Assembly (NCBI GenBank): GCA_023428335.1
Contig: JAEYYS010000314.1
Span: 1-15,501, forward strand
Length of the DNA stretch: 15,501 nt
Reading direction: 5' to 3'
Source: Verrucomicrobiota bacterium
Lineage (GTDB): Bacteria; Verrucomicrobiota; Verrucomicrobiia; Verrucomicrobiales; Verrucomicrobiaceae
Part shown: in pieces, positions 1 through 6,657 of the stretch
How positions within the stretch are numbered: the stretch's first letter is position 1
Layout: each line of letters opens with the position of its first letter
The notes under the pieces: model-generated
Database searches by the model: none
Seen by the model: the letters and a program-made list of their open reading frames with translations, nothing else
What the model was told of the DNA's origin: nothing
Translations under genes and position numbers: made by a program

Positions 1-2
1 AT

Positions 3-620
3 CCCTACCTTGAGGAAGCCCTGCCGGGGTTCCATCGCGGGCGGGCGCGGGTGAAGGCGGCGGGCGATTCGCTGGCGGCGCTGGGCTGGGTGGGCACGAA
101 GTACGATTTCTACCGCTTCGCCAACCGTCTGCGGCTGGCGGCCTGCTTTGGCGGGCTGCACCTGAAGGGCTTTGGCGATGACACCGCCGCCGGTTACGAC
201 GCCCTGACCCAGGTGTTTTTCACCTGGTCGGCCTTCGAGCGCTATGCCGACCTCGCCAACGACCGTCCGCCGTTCCGCGCGCTGTTTGCCCATCACCCGC
301 GCTCGAAGGTGCACGAGCTGGCCGCGCTTTGTCGCTCCCAGGATCCGGAGCACAAGCTGGTCGGATTCCTCATCACCCAGAGCCTGCTGCCGGTGCACGA
401 GACGCACCTGACCCGCTACCGCGATGGCCATGATTTTTCGGTGCTGACCCTGGCGGCCTGCATCCGGCACATCTTCGCCCATGGCCACCTGACGGCGAAC
501 CCCTACCGGCTGCCCGCCGGCAATCTGGTCGTCGTTTGCTGCGCCCTGCACGAGTTCCTGCTGGATTTCATGCGCAGCGACTTCCTCCGCCGCGTGCAGC
601 TGGCGGAGGCAGGGGTCTGA
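3..620 (+). CDS. Hypothetical protein with HEPN-like R-x4-H motif (5' end outside the window)
   Basis: The frame is open to the left edge, with plausible coding sequence before the GTG at 51, and that GTG has no ribosome binding site, so I treat the gene as truncated on the left. Counting from the GTG, the visible part is 189 residues, rich in Leu, Ala, His and Phe, and looks mostly helical. There is no signal peptide, membrane segment or Cys cluster in the part seen. The only recognisable signal is I-R-H-I-F-A-H-G (Arg139, His144; bases 465-485). This fits the R-x4-6-H signature of HEPN domains, with a polar residue directly after the Arg, near the C-terminus of a helical protein. HEPN proteins include RNases of toxin-antitoxin and abortive-infection systems, but many are uncharacterised. 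The family is not recognised beyond that. The stop at 618-620 lies 21 bases from the converging stop at 642. Confidence 0.75.
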   Translation, partial: PYLEEALPGFHRGRARVKAAGDSLAALGWVGTKYDFYRFANRLRLAACFGGLHLKGFGDDTAAGYDALTQVFFTWSAFERYADLANDRPPFRALFAHHPRSKVHELAALCRSQDPEHKLVGFLITQSLLPVHETHLTRYRDGHDFSVLTLAACIRHIFAHGHLTANPYRLPAGNLVVVCCALHEFLLDFMRSDFLRRVQLAEAGV

Positions 621-641
621 GAGCGTGGCGGTTGTGGATCC

Positions 642-1076
642 TCACTCCGGCTTGCACTTGCAGAGCCATTCCGGGTTTTTGCAGGCTTCGCAGGTGGAGG
701 GATCGTACTCAAAGCGGGCGGTGATGGCCTTGGCGTTGTCGGACTCCTTGTAGCGCAGGATGAGCCATTCGCCGGCCTTGACCAGCGGCAGGTGGAAACC
801 CTTGGCGTCGCGGGTGACCTCGAGCTTCCGGGGTTTGGCGCGGTCGCCGGTGGTGGCGGTGAGCGATTGCTGGTCGACGGCGACCGGCTTCATCGCCTTG
901 TCGAACACGGCGATGTGGAACTGGCCGTCCTTGACGGTGACTTCACCGTGCATCGTTTCGTTGGTGCTGAACTCGAGGATGCGGCCGCCGTTGGGGCCGA
1001 GTTCGACGCCGCTGTGGGCGAGCAGCAGGCCGGTGGTGGTGGCGAGCAGGAGGGGGATGAGGCGCAGGGCTTTCAT
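642..1076 (-). CDS. Exported small protein with C-terminal CxxC-x6-CxC cluster, last gene of the metal-efflux operon
   Basis: This 144-residue protein begins with a clear signal peptide (about residues 1-20, ending L-L-L-A before HSG), so it should act in the periplasm. The middle contains H-S-G-V-E-L-G-P-N-G-G-R (21-32) and a beta-rich stretch including V-F-D-K-A-M-K-P-V (57-65). This resembles the small beta-sandwich periplasmic proteins often found beside heavy-metal RND pumps, but I do not recognise a named family. The C-terminus carries Cys129, Cys132, Cys139 and Cys141 (CxxC-x6-CxC), a plausible metal or redox site. The start is 27 bases after the stop of the RND pump gene on the same strand, so co-transcription is likely. 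The ATG has no Shine-Dalgarno; its leader is C-rich and unstructured. A periplasmic metal chaperone or buffer is an inference from the Cys cluster and context. Confidence 0.8.
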   Translation of the reverse strand: MKALRLIPLLLATTTGLLLAHSGVELGPNGGRILEFSTNETMHGEVTVKDGQFHIAVFDKAMKPVAVDQQSLTATTGDRAKPRKLEVTRDAKGFHLPLVKAGEWLILRYKESDNAKAITARFEYDPSTCEACKNPEWLCKCKPE

Positions 1077-1079
1077 GGT

Positions 1080-1102
1080 GGGTTGGGTGCTTGGGTTGGG
1101 GG
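1080..1102 (+). promoter_or_regulatory. G-quadruplex-forming motif between the RND pump gene and the last operon gene
   Basis: The + strand reads GGG-tt-GGG-tgctt-GGG-tt-GGGGG. This is a complete four-run G-quadruplex consensus with loops of 2, 5 and 2 bases. It occupies nearly all of the 27-base gap between the stop at 1104 and the start at 1076. Both flanking genes are on the minus strand, so the G-runs lie on the template strand and the mRNA is C-rich and probably unpaired here. Folding and any effect on transcription are inferred; only the motif is seen. Confidence 0.5.
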
Positions 1103-1103
1103 T

Positions 1104-4100
1104 TTACAAAGCGGCGGGGGCGTGGCCCCGCACCGCGGATTCGGCGGCCTTGCGGCCAAAGAGGTAGAAGACGGCGGGCGTGACCATGAGGTCGAGCAGG
1201 GTGCTGCTGATCAGGCCGCCGACGATGACGACGGCGACCGGGTGCAGGATTTCCTTGCCGGGTTCATGGGCCGCGAGCAGCAGCGGGATGAGGGCGATGC
1301 CGGCGGCCAGGGCCGTCATCAGCACGGGCACGAGTCGCTCGAGCGTGCCGCGCACGATCAGGGCCCGGCCAAAGGTTTCGCCCTCATGGGCCATGAGGTG
1401 CAGGTAATGGCTGATCATCATGATGCCGTTGCGCGCCGCGACACCGCCGACCGCGATGAAACCGACGAGGGTGGCGATGCTGATGTTGTCGACCAGCCCC
1501 CAGGTGAGGGCGAGGCCGCCCATGAGGGCGAGCGGCAGGTTGAGCATGACCTGCAGTGCCAGCGACAGGCTGCGGAAGTAGCCGTAGAGCAGGAGGGTGA
1601 CGGCGAGCAGCACGAGGGCGAAGGCGAAGGCGATGCGCCGGGTGGCGGCCTGCTGGGCCTGAAACTCGCCCTCGAAGCGCACGTCGTAGCCTTCCGGCAG
1701 CTTCACTTTTTCGCGCACCTGTTTTTGCCACTCATGCACGAGGCTTTCGAGGTCGCGCTCGGAGGTGTTGGCGCCGATGACGATGCGGCGCTGGGTGTTC
1801 TCGCGGTTGATGACGTTGGGGCCCTTGCCCTCGCGGATGTCGGCCACGAGGTTCAGCGGGATGAGCTGGCCGCCGTGGGTCTCGAGGAGCAGGCTGCCGA
1901 TCTTTTCCGGTGAATCGCGCCAGGCTTCCGGCAGGCGCAGCACCAGATCGATGGTGCGCTGGCCCTCGCGCAGTTCGGCCAGGGTGACGCCACCCAGCAG
2001 GGTGGAGACCTGTGCATTGATGTCGCCGGGCTGGAGGTCGTAGGCGAGGGCGCGCTCGCGGTTCACCTCGATCTTGATCTGCGGAATCGGCACCTGCGCC
2101 TCCAGGTTCACGTCGGTCAGCCCGGGGATCGACTGGCCGAGGTCGCGCACCTGCGCGCCCGTTTCCCGCAGCACCTCGAGATCCGGACCGAAGACCTTCA
2201 CGGCGATCTTCGCCGAGACACCGCTGAGCATGTGGCTGAGGCGATGGCCAATGGGCTGGCCGACATTGACAAAGGTGCCGGGGATGGCGGCGAGCCGTTC
2301 ACGGATCTCGGCAAAGACGACCTCGCGAGGTCGGCCGCTGTCGTGAAACTCCACGTCGAATTCATTCACGCTGACCGGCATGACGTGGTCGTCGCGCTCG
2401 GCGCGGCCGGCCCGGCGGCCGACGCTTTTCACCTCGGGAATGCCCTGCAGCAGGCGCACGCCCACCTCGCCGATTTCGTTGGCCTGTGCCAGCGAGGTGC
2501 CGGGGGCGCTGACCAGCGAGATCGTCGCACTGCCCTCATTGAAGGCGGGCAGGAATTCCTTGCCCAGCTTCGGATAGAGCATGAGCGCGGCGATCAGCAG
2601 GGTGCCGGCGAATGCCAGGACGAGGGTCGGCACGCCGAGAGCCAGCTTGAGGAAGCTGCGCTGCACGAGCCCCTTCATGGCACGGACGACCACGCCATCG
2701 CCATGGCCTTGGCCGCCGGTTTTCAACAGCAGCGAGCAGAGCACCGGGATCACCGTCAGCGAGACGACGAAGGACGCCGCCATGCTGGTGATGGTGGCGA
2801 TGGCGATCGGGGTGAACAGCCGTCCTTCGAGGCCTTCCAGGCCGAGCAGGGGCAGGAAGACGAGGATGATGAGCACGGTGGCGTAGAGGATGGAGTTGCG
2901 CACCTCGCTGGAGGCGGCGGCGATGACTTCCAGCCTGGGTTTGTCCGGGTTTTGGCGCAGGCGACGGAAGACGTTTTCGACATCGACGATGGCGTCGTCC
3001 ACGACCATGCCGATGGCGACGGCGAGACCGCCGAGGGTCATGGAATTGACGCTGACCCCGAAGGCCTTGAAGGTCAGGATCGTCACCGCAAAGGACAGCG
3101 GCAGGGCCATGAGCGTGATCGCCGTGGTGCGCAAGCTGAACAGGAACAGGAAGAGGATGATGGTCACCATGATGGCGCCATCGCGAATGGCCTCCCTGAG
3201 GTTGCCGATGGCATGCTCAATGAAGTCGCCCTGGCGGAACAGGATCTCGACCGTGACGCCTTCCGGCAGGGTTGGGCGAAACTCCTCCAGCGCGGTCTCG
3301 ATCTGTTCGGTGAGTTGGAGCGTGTCGAAGCCCGGGGCCTTGTCGATGCTGAGGATGACGCCCATCGTGCCGTTGACGCTGGCGTCGCCGCGCATCGTCT
3401 GCACGGCGTGACGCACCTCCGCCACGTCGCCGATCAGCACCGGGCGACTGCCCACGGTCTTGATGACCGTTCGGGCCAGGTCGTCGAGGTTCGTGGTCAT
3501 GCCGAGGTTGCGCACCATGATCTCCTGTGGTCCGGCCTGCAGGTAACCGCTGGTGGCGTTGCCGGCCGCGCGGCTGACCGCTTCCTCCAGCTCCGCCAGG
3601 CGCAGGCCAAAGGCGGCCAGGCGGTAGGGATCGGGCTGCACTTGGATCTGCTTGACCCCACCGCCGATGGTGAGCACTTCGGCGATGCCGTTGAGGCTCT
3701 GCAACCGCCGGCGCAGGGTCCAGTCGGCCAGCGTGCGCAGCTCCATGGGCGACAGGTAGCCGGCCTCGTCCGGCTTTTTCTCGCAGCGCAGTCCCACGAG
3801 CAAAATCTCGCCCATCAACGACGACACCGGCGTCAGGCCGGGCCTGGCATTCGCCGGCAGGGTGGTGAGCACGCCCTGCAGGCGCTCCTGCACGAGTTGG
3901 CGGGCACGGTAGATGTCGGTACCCCAGCCGAACTCGGCAAAGACCAGCGACAGACCGACATCCGAACTCGAGCGCAGGCGATCGAGCCCGCCGACGCCCT
4001 GCACGGCTGCTTCCAGCCTCTGGGTGACCAGGGTTTCCACCTCCTCCGGGGCGAGACCCGGGGCCTCGGTGAGGATCGTCACCGTCGGCTTGGTCATGTC

Positions 4101-4220
4101 GGGCAGGACCTCGACCGGCAGTTCGGTGAGGCTTTGATAACCGAACAGCAGCGTCACCAGTGCCAGCAGGAGAATCAGCGGCCGGTGCTGCAGGGAGAAG
4201 CGGATGAGGGCGTTCAGCAT
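1104..4220 (-). CDS. Heavy-metal efflux RND pump (HME family, CusA/CzcA-like inner-membrane permease)
   Basis: At 1038 residues this is a full-length HME-RND permease, the proton-driven inner-membrane engine of a tripartite metal exporter. It opens with the typical N-terminus: a first membrane helix at about 12-28, then L-P-V-E-V-L-P-D (34-41). Two six-helix membrane halves (TM2-6 about 345-500, TM8-12 in the last quarter) flank two large periplasmic loops. TM4 contains A-I-G-M-V-V-D-D-A-I-V-D-V-E-N (402-416), so Asp408 and Glu415 match the proton-relay positions known from CzcA, while the CzcA Asp402 is Ala here. This A-I-G/D-D-A/V-E-N type is neither the classic CzcA (DFG) nor the CusA pattern. 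Ser568 appears to replace the first CusA relay Met, while Met664 sits in a CusA-like H-M-L-S-G segment. The metal is therefore undetermined. The ATG overlaps the adaptor gene by 7 bases and has a good ribosome binding site. It exports with the adaptor and TolC protein encoded upstream. Confidence 0.95.
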   Translation of the reverse strand: MLNALIRFSLQHRPLILLLALVTLLFGYQSLTELPVEVLPDMTKPTVTILTEAPGLAPEEVETLVTQRLEAAVQGVGGLDRLRSSSDVGLSLVFAEFGWGTDIYRARQLVQERLQGVLTTLPANARPGLTPVSSLMGEILLVGLRCEKKPDEAGYLSPMELRTLADWTLRRRLQSLNGIAEVLTIGGGVKQIQVQPDPYRLAAFGLRLAELEEAVSRAAGNATSGYLQAGPQEIMVRNLGMTTNLDDLARTVIKTVGSRPVLIGDVAEVRHAVQTMRGDASVNGTMGVILSIDKAPGFDTLQLTEQIETALEEFRPTLPEGVTVEILFRQGDFIEHAIGNLREAIRDGAIMVTIILFLFLFSLRTTAITLMALPLSFAVTILTFKAFGVSVNSMTLGGLAVAIGMVVDDAIVDVENVFRRLRQNPDKPRLEVIAAASSEVRNSILYATVLIILVFLPLLGLEGLEGRLFTPIAIATITSMAASFVVSLTVIPVLCSLLLKTGGQGHGDGVVVRAMKGLVQRSFLKLALGVPTLVLAFAGTLLIAALMLYPKLGKEFLPAFNEGSATISLVSAPGTSLAQANEIGEVGVRLLQGIPEVKSVGRRAGRAERDDHVMPVSVNEFDVEFHDSGRPREVVFAEIRERLAAIPGTFVNVGQPIGHRLSHMLSGVSAKIAVKVFGPDLEVLRETGAQVRDLGQSIPGLTDVNLEAQVPIPQIKIEVNRERALAYDLQPGDINAQVSTLLGGVTLAELREGQRTIDLVLRLPEAWRDSPEKIGSLLLETHGGQLIPLNLVADIREGKGPNVINRENTQRRIVIGANTSERDLESLVHEWQKQVREKVKLPEGYDVRFEGEFQAQQAATRRIAFAFALVLLAVTLLLYGYFRSLSLALQVMLNLPLALMGGLALTWGLVDNISIATLVGFIAVGGVAARNGIMMISHYLHLMAHEGETFGRALIVRGTLERLVPVLMTALAAGIALIPLLLAAHEPGKEILHPVAVVIVGGLISSTLLDLMVTPAVFYLFGRKAAESAVRGHAPAAL

Positions 4221-5344
4221 GGCGTCGCCTCCCGGCGTTTGGCGGCGGTGACGAGCAGGAGCAGCAGCAACAGCCCACTGGTGCCGGCGAAGAAGGTGGT
4301 CATGGCGTTCCAGTGCCCCTCCTCGTCGTGGTCATGGCCGTGTTCGCCGTGGACGGCCGCCAGTTGTTCCTTCGTCATCTCGGTGCCGTCCTCGTTGTGC
4401 GGATGACCGTGCGCGGCGTCCATCGCCTCCTTGAGGCTGACACTGCCCTTGCCGGCAAAGGCAAGCGCGTAAGCGCCACGGGTGACGACTTCATCGCCCG
4501 GCAGCAGGCCGCTGACGACCTCGACAAAGCGGTCGTTCTGCGCGCCGAGCTGCACCGGCGCTTTGACGAAGGCGTTTTTCAAATCGTAGTCCTTCACATA
4601 GACAAAGCGCTGGGCGGGATCGCCCTGCACGGCGCTGCGCTGGATCGACAGCACGTCGTCGCGCTGGCTGACGACGATGCTGAACTCCGCCTTCATGCCG
4701 GGGCGCAGGCGGTGCTCCGGATTGGCGACATGGAAGGCGGCCGCCAGCGTGCCGGCCGTGGCATCCGCCTCGATGGCGAGGTGGGCGAGCCTGGCTTCAA
4801 AGACCTGGTCGGGCAGGGCCTGCAGGCGGATGTGGGCGATGAGGCCGGGCTTGAGCTGTGCGGCCAGATGCTGGGGCACGCTGGCCACGGCTTCCACCGT
4901 GTCGAGATCGACGATTTCCATCAGTTCATCCTCGGGCGAAACCGGTTGGCCGGGCGCGAGGTTGACCTTGGAGATGAAGCCGGCGATCGGCGCTTCCAGC
5001 TTCACCACGGGCGGAGGATCGCCGGGCTGGCGACTTTCGATCCAGGCGACCTCGTCGCCTTCCTCGACCTGTTGGTGTGGCAGGGCCAGCACCGAAAAGG
5101 CGCGGCCGGGGATGCGACTGCTGACCACGGCGCGTTTGCCGGGCAGCACTTCGATGGCGCCGAGTGCGAAGACGGTTTCTTCGAAGGAGGTTTCCTCGGC
5201 TTCGGCGAATTCGAGGTTGAGATGGGCGACCGAAACCTCGTCGAGGATGAGGTCGGGCGCGGCTTGCAGGGACGGCGCCAGCAGGCAGAGGGCGATGAGC
5301 CAGCGCGCGATCCGAAGGGCAGGGAAGCAAGGGGGACGTTTCAT
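4214..5344 (-). CDS. RND periplasmic adaptor (membrane fusion protein) with His-rich tail and C-terminal membrane anchor
   Basis: This 376-residue protein is the adaptor that links the RND pump to the outer-membrane channel. A signal peptide or membrane segment (about 11-28) lacks a proper lipobox before Cys20. Next come the two lipoyl half-motifs of the barrel-sandwich hybrid (about 72-105 and 113-146), a beta-barrel domain (about 150-230) and a membrane-proximal domain (about 230-300, with L-L-P-G-D-E-V-V at 280-287). Unusually, only P-G-D-P-P-P (107-112) joins the lipoyl halves, so the alpha-helical hairpin that normally docks with TolC is absent. Residues 311-344 are His/Asp/Glu-rich (for example H-G-H-D-H-D). 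A hydrophobic helix (about 349-367) followed by K-R-R suggests a C-terminal inner-membrane anchor. His-rich tails in this family bind metal, so metal sensing or delivery is inferred. The gene overlaps the TolC gene by 4 bases (ATGA) and has no Shine-Dalgarno, consistent with coupled translation. Confidence 0.9.
   Translation of the reverse strand: MKRPPCFPALRIARWLIALCLLAPSLQAAPDLILDEVSVAHLNLEFAEAEETSFEETVFALGAIEVLPGKRAVVSSRIPGRAFSVLALPHQQVEEGDEVAWIESRQPGDPPPVVKLEAPIAGFISKVNLAPGQPVSPEDELMEIVDLDTVEAVASVPQHLAAQLKPGLIAHIRLQALPDQVFEARLAHLAIEADATAGTLAAAFHVANPEHRLRPGMKAEFSIVVSQRDDVLSIQRSAVQGDPAQRFVYVKDYDLKNAFVKAPVQLGAQNDRFVEVVSGLLPGDEVVTRGAYALAFAGKGSVSLKEAMDAAHGHPHNEDGTEMTKEQLAAVHGEHGHDHDEEGHWNAMTTFFAGTSGLLLLLLLVTAAKRREATPC
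4228..4233 (-). promoter_or_regulatory. Ribosome binding site of the RND pump gene (GGGAGG)
   Basis: On the minus strand GGGAGG sits 7 bases before the ATG at 4220, inside the 3' end of the adaptor gene. It supports the chosen start and means the pump does not depend only on coupling to the adaptor. It is one of only three convincing Shine-Dalgarno sequences in the window. Confidence 0.7.
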
Positions 5345-6546
5345 GGCTGGAGGGTGCCGGTGGCGGCTTCGTAGCGGATGCGGGCGAGGTGGAAGTCGCG
5401 CACGGCATCGAGGGCGGCGGCTTCGAGTTGCAGGCGTTGGTCGCGGGCGCGTAGCACGGCGAGCAGGTCGGCCTGGCCGGCCTCGTAGGCCTGTTCGAGT
5501 TGCTTCGTCTGTTCGAGGACGAGCGGCAGCAGTTGGTCGCGCGTCTCGCGGACCAGCTCCGCCTGCGCCTGCATCTCGCGGCGGGCGGTGTCGGCCTCGC
5601 CGGCGATCTGCCGGCCCAGGGCTTCGGTTTCCAGGCGGGCGCGTTCGGCCGTGGCGGCCTTCTCGGCGATCTCACCCTGGTTGCGGTTCCAGAAGGGCAG
5701 GGGCAGGGAGATGCGGAAGCCAATGAAACCCGTGCTCTGGCCGCCGGAACCCCGTGCCCACTGCTGTTCGGGGCCGCCGACGATGCCGGCGCTGACGTCC
5801 TGCAGGCGACGCGCCTTGGCGAGTTCAACCGCGGTCTGTGCGGCCTCTGTCTGGGTTTGTGCGAGTCGGTAATCGGCGCGCTGCTGCCAGGGAGCGGTGC
5901 CGGGAAGGACCGGTGAGGGCAGTTCGCCGTTGAGTTGCAGAGGTGCGTCGGGCTCAAGGCCGAGTCTGGGTTTCAACTGACCGAGCAGGCTCGCCCGCTG
6001 GCCGTCGAGCTTGCGGCGTTCCAGGCGCAGGCGCTGGGCGTCGAGCTTGGCCTGGGCGGCATCAAGCGGCGAGAACTCGCCCTTCTCGGCGCGTTCGCGG
6101 GTGAAGTCGGCGAGTTTGCCGGCCAGCTCTTCCTGGTCTTGCCGCAGGCGTTGCTGCTGATCAAGCGCCAGCAGTTCGACGGCGAGCGCCCGGGCCTCGG
6201 CGATGAGGCGTCGCTCCACCTCGCGCACCTCGAGTTCGGCGGCGGCGACGCCTTGGGCGGTGAGCCGTTTCTCCAGGCTCAGGCGTCGGGTCAGCGGGAA
6301 GGCCTGTTCGAAGGAGAACTCGCCGGTGACCGGACTCAGCCGGCTTTCCGAGCGCCAGTCAAAGCCGAGGGTGGGGTTGCTGAGTCGGCCGGCGCCGAGT
6401 TGACGTCCCTGCGCCTCCGCCACGGCGAGTCGGGCGGCCTGCAGGGCGGGGTGATGGTCGCGCACGCGCGGCGCGATGTCGGCGAGCGACAGCGACACCG
6501 CCTGGGCGGAGCCGGCGAGGAGAAAGAGAAGGGAAAGCGATTTCAT
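5341..6546 (-). CDS. TolC-family outer-membrane factor (CzcC/CusC-like)
   Basis: This 401-residue protein is the outer-membrane channel of the metal-efflux complex. It has a signal peptide (cleavage likely after A-Q-A, residue 17) without a lipidation Cys. It shows two repeats of long coiled-coil helices (about 25-55 plus 95-180, and 225-245 plus 290-390). The strand-rich G-F-R-I-S-L-P-L-P-F-W-N-R-N-Q-G-E segment (276-292) is the hallmark of the CzcC/CusC branch. The repeat end has the family's Y-x-A-G-Q-A-D-L-L-x-V-L-x-A pattern (354-367). Length is slightly short but normal for CzcC-type proteins. It is the first gene of the tightly overlapping trio, and its stop overlaps the adaptor start (ATGA). 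No Shine-Dalgarno precedes the ATG. A 111-bp gap containing two inverted repeats separates it from the His-rich gene upstream. Which metal passes through cannot be deduced. Confidence 0.93.
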   Translation of the reverse strand: MKSLSLLFLLAGSAQAVSLSLADIAPRVRDHHPALQAARLAVAEAQGRQLGAGRLSNPTLGFDWRSESRLSPVTGEFSFEQAFPLTRRLSLEKRLTAQGVAAAELEVREVERRLIAEARALAVELLALDQQQRLRQDQEELAGKLADFTRERAEKGEFSPLDAAQAKLDAQRLRLERRKLDGQRASLLGQLKPRLGLEPDAPLQLNGELPSPVLPGTAPWQQRADYRLAQTQTEAAQTAVELAKARRLQDVSAGIVGGPEQQWARGSGGQSTGFIGFRISLPLPFWNRNQGEIAEKAATAERARLETEALGRQIAGEADTARREMQAQAELVRETRDQLLPLVLEQTKQLEQAYEAGQADLLAVLRARDQRLQLEAAALDAVRDFHLARIRYEAATGTLQP

Positions 6547-6566
6547 GAGCGGTGGCGGGTGAGAGA

Positions 6567-6592
6567 ACCGGGCACGGAGTGACCGTGCCGGG
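6567..6592 (-). promoter_or_regulatory. Inverted repeat (hairpin) in the leader of the TolC gene
   Basis: GGCACGG (6571-6577) and CCGTGCC (6583-6589) form a perfect 7-bp stem with a 5-base loop. The stem extends by a further 2 pairs after a G-G mismatch. It lies 20 to 46 bases before the TolC ATG. It has no T-run on the minus strand, so it is not a standard intrinsic terminator. It could be an operator for a dimeric regulator or an mRNA stability or processing element separating the His-rich gene from the pump genes. The function is inferred; the repeat is seen. Confidence 0.45.
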
Positions 6593-6610
6593 AGAGGGCA
6601 AAGCAGGAGG

Positions 6611-6650
6611 CACAGCCGGGAAACCCTCCGTCGTGGAAGGGCGGGCTGTG
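6611..6650 (-). promoter_or_regulatory. Imperfect inverted repeat just downstream of the His-rich gene
   Basis: CACAGCC (6611-6617) and GGCTGTG (6644-6650) are perfect arms. Inside them CCCTCC (6624-6629) and GGAAGGG can pair with one bulge, giving a 40-base branched or long stem. It starts 7 bases after the stop codon of the His-rich gene on the minus strand. It may be a weak attenuator or RNA-processing hairpin that sets the ratio between the His-rich protein and the pump. There is no poly-U tract. Confidence 0.4.
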
Positions 6651-6657
6651 CAGGTTC

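Noticed and set aside
2232..4406. A 724-codon plus-strand reading frame opposite the RND pump gene
   Set aside because: It is the antisense of a well-supported pump gene, rich in Asp, Gly, Gln, His and Arg as expected from high-GC antisense, with no domain.
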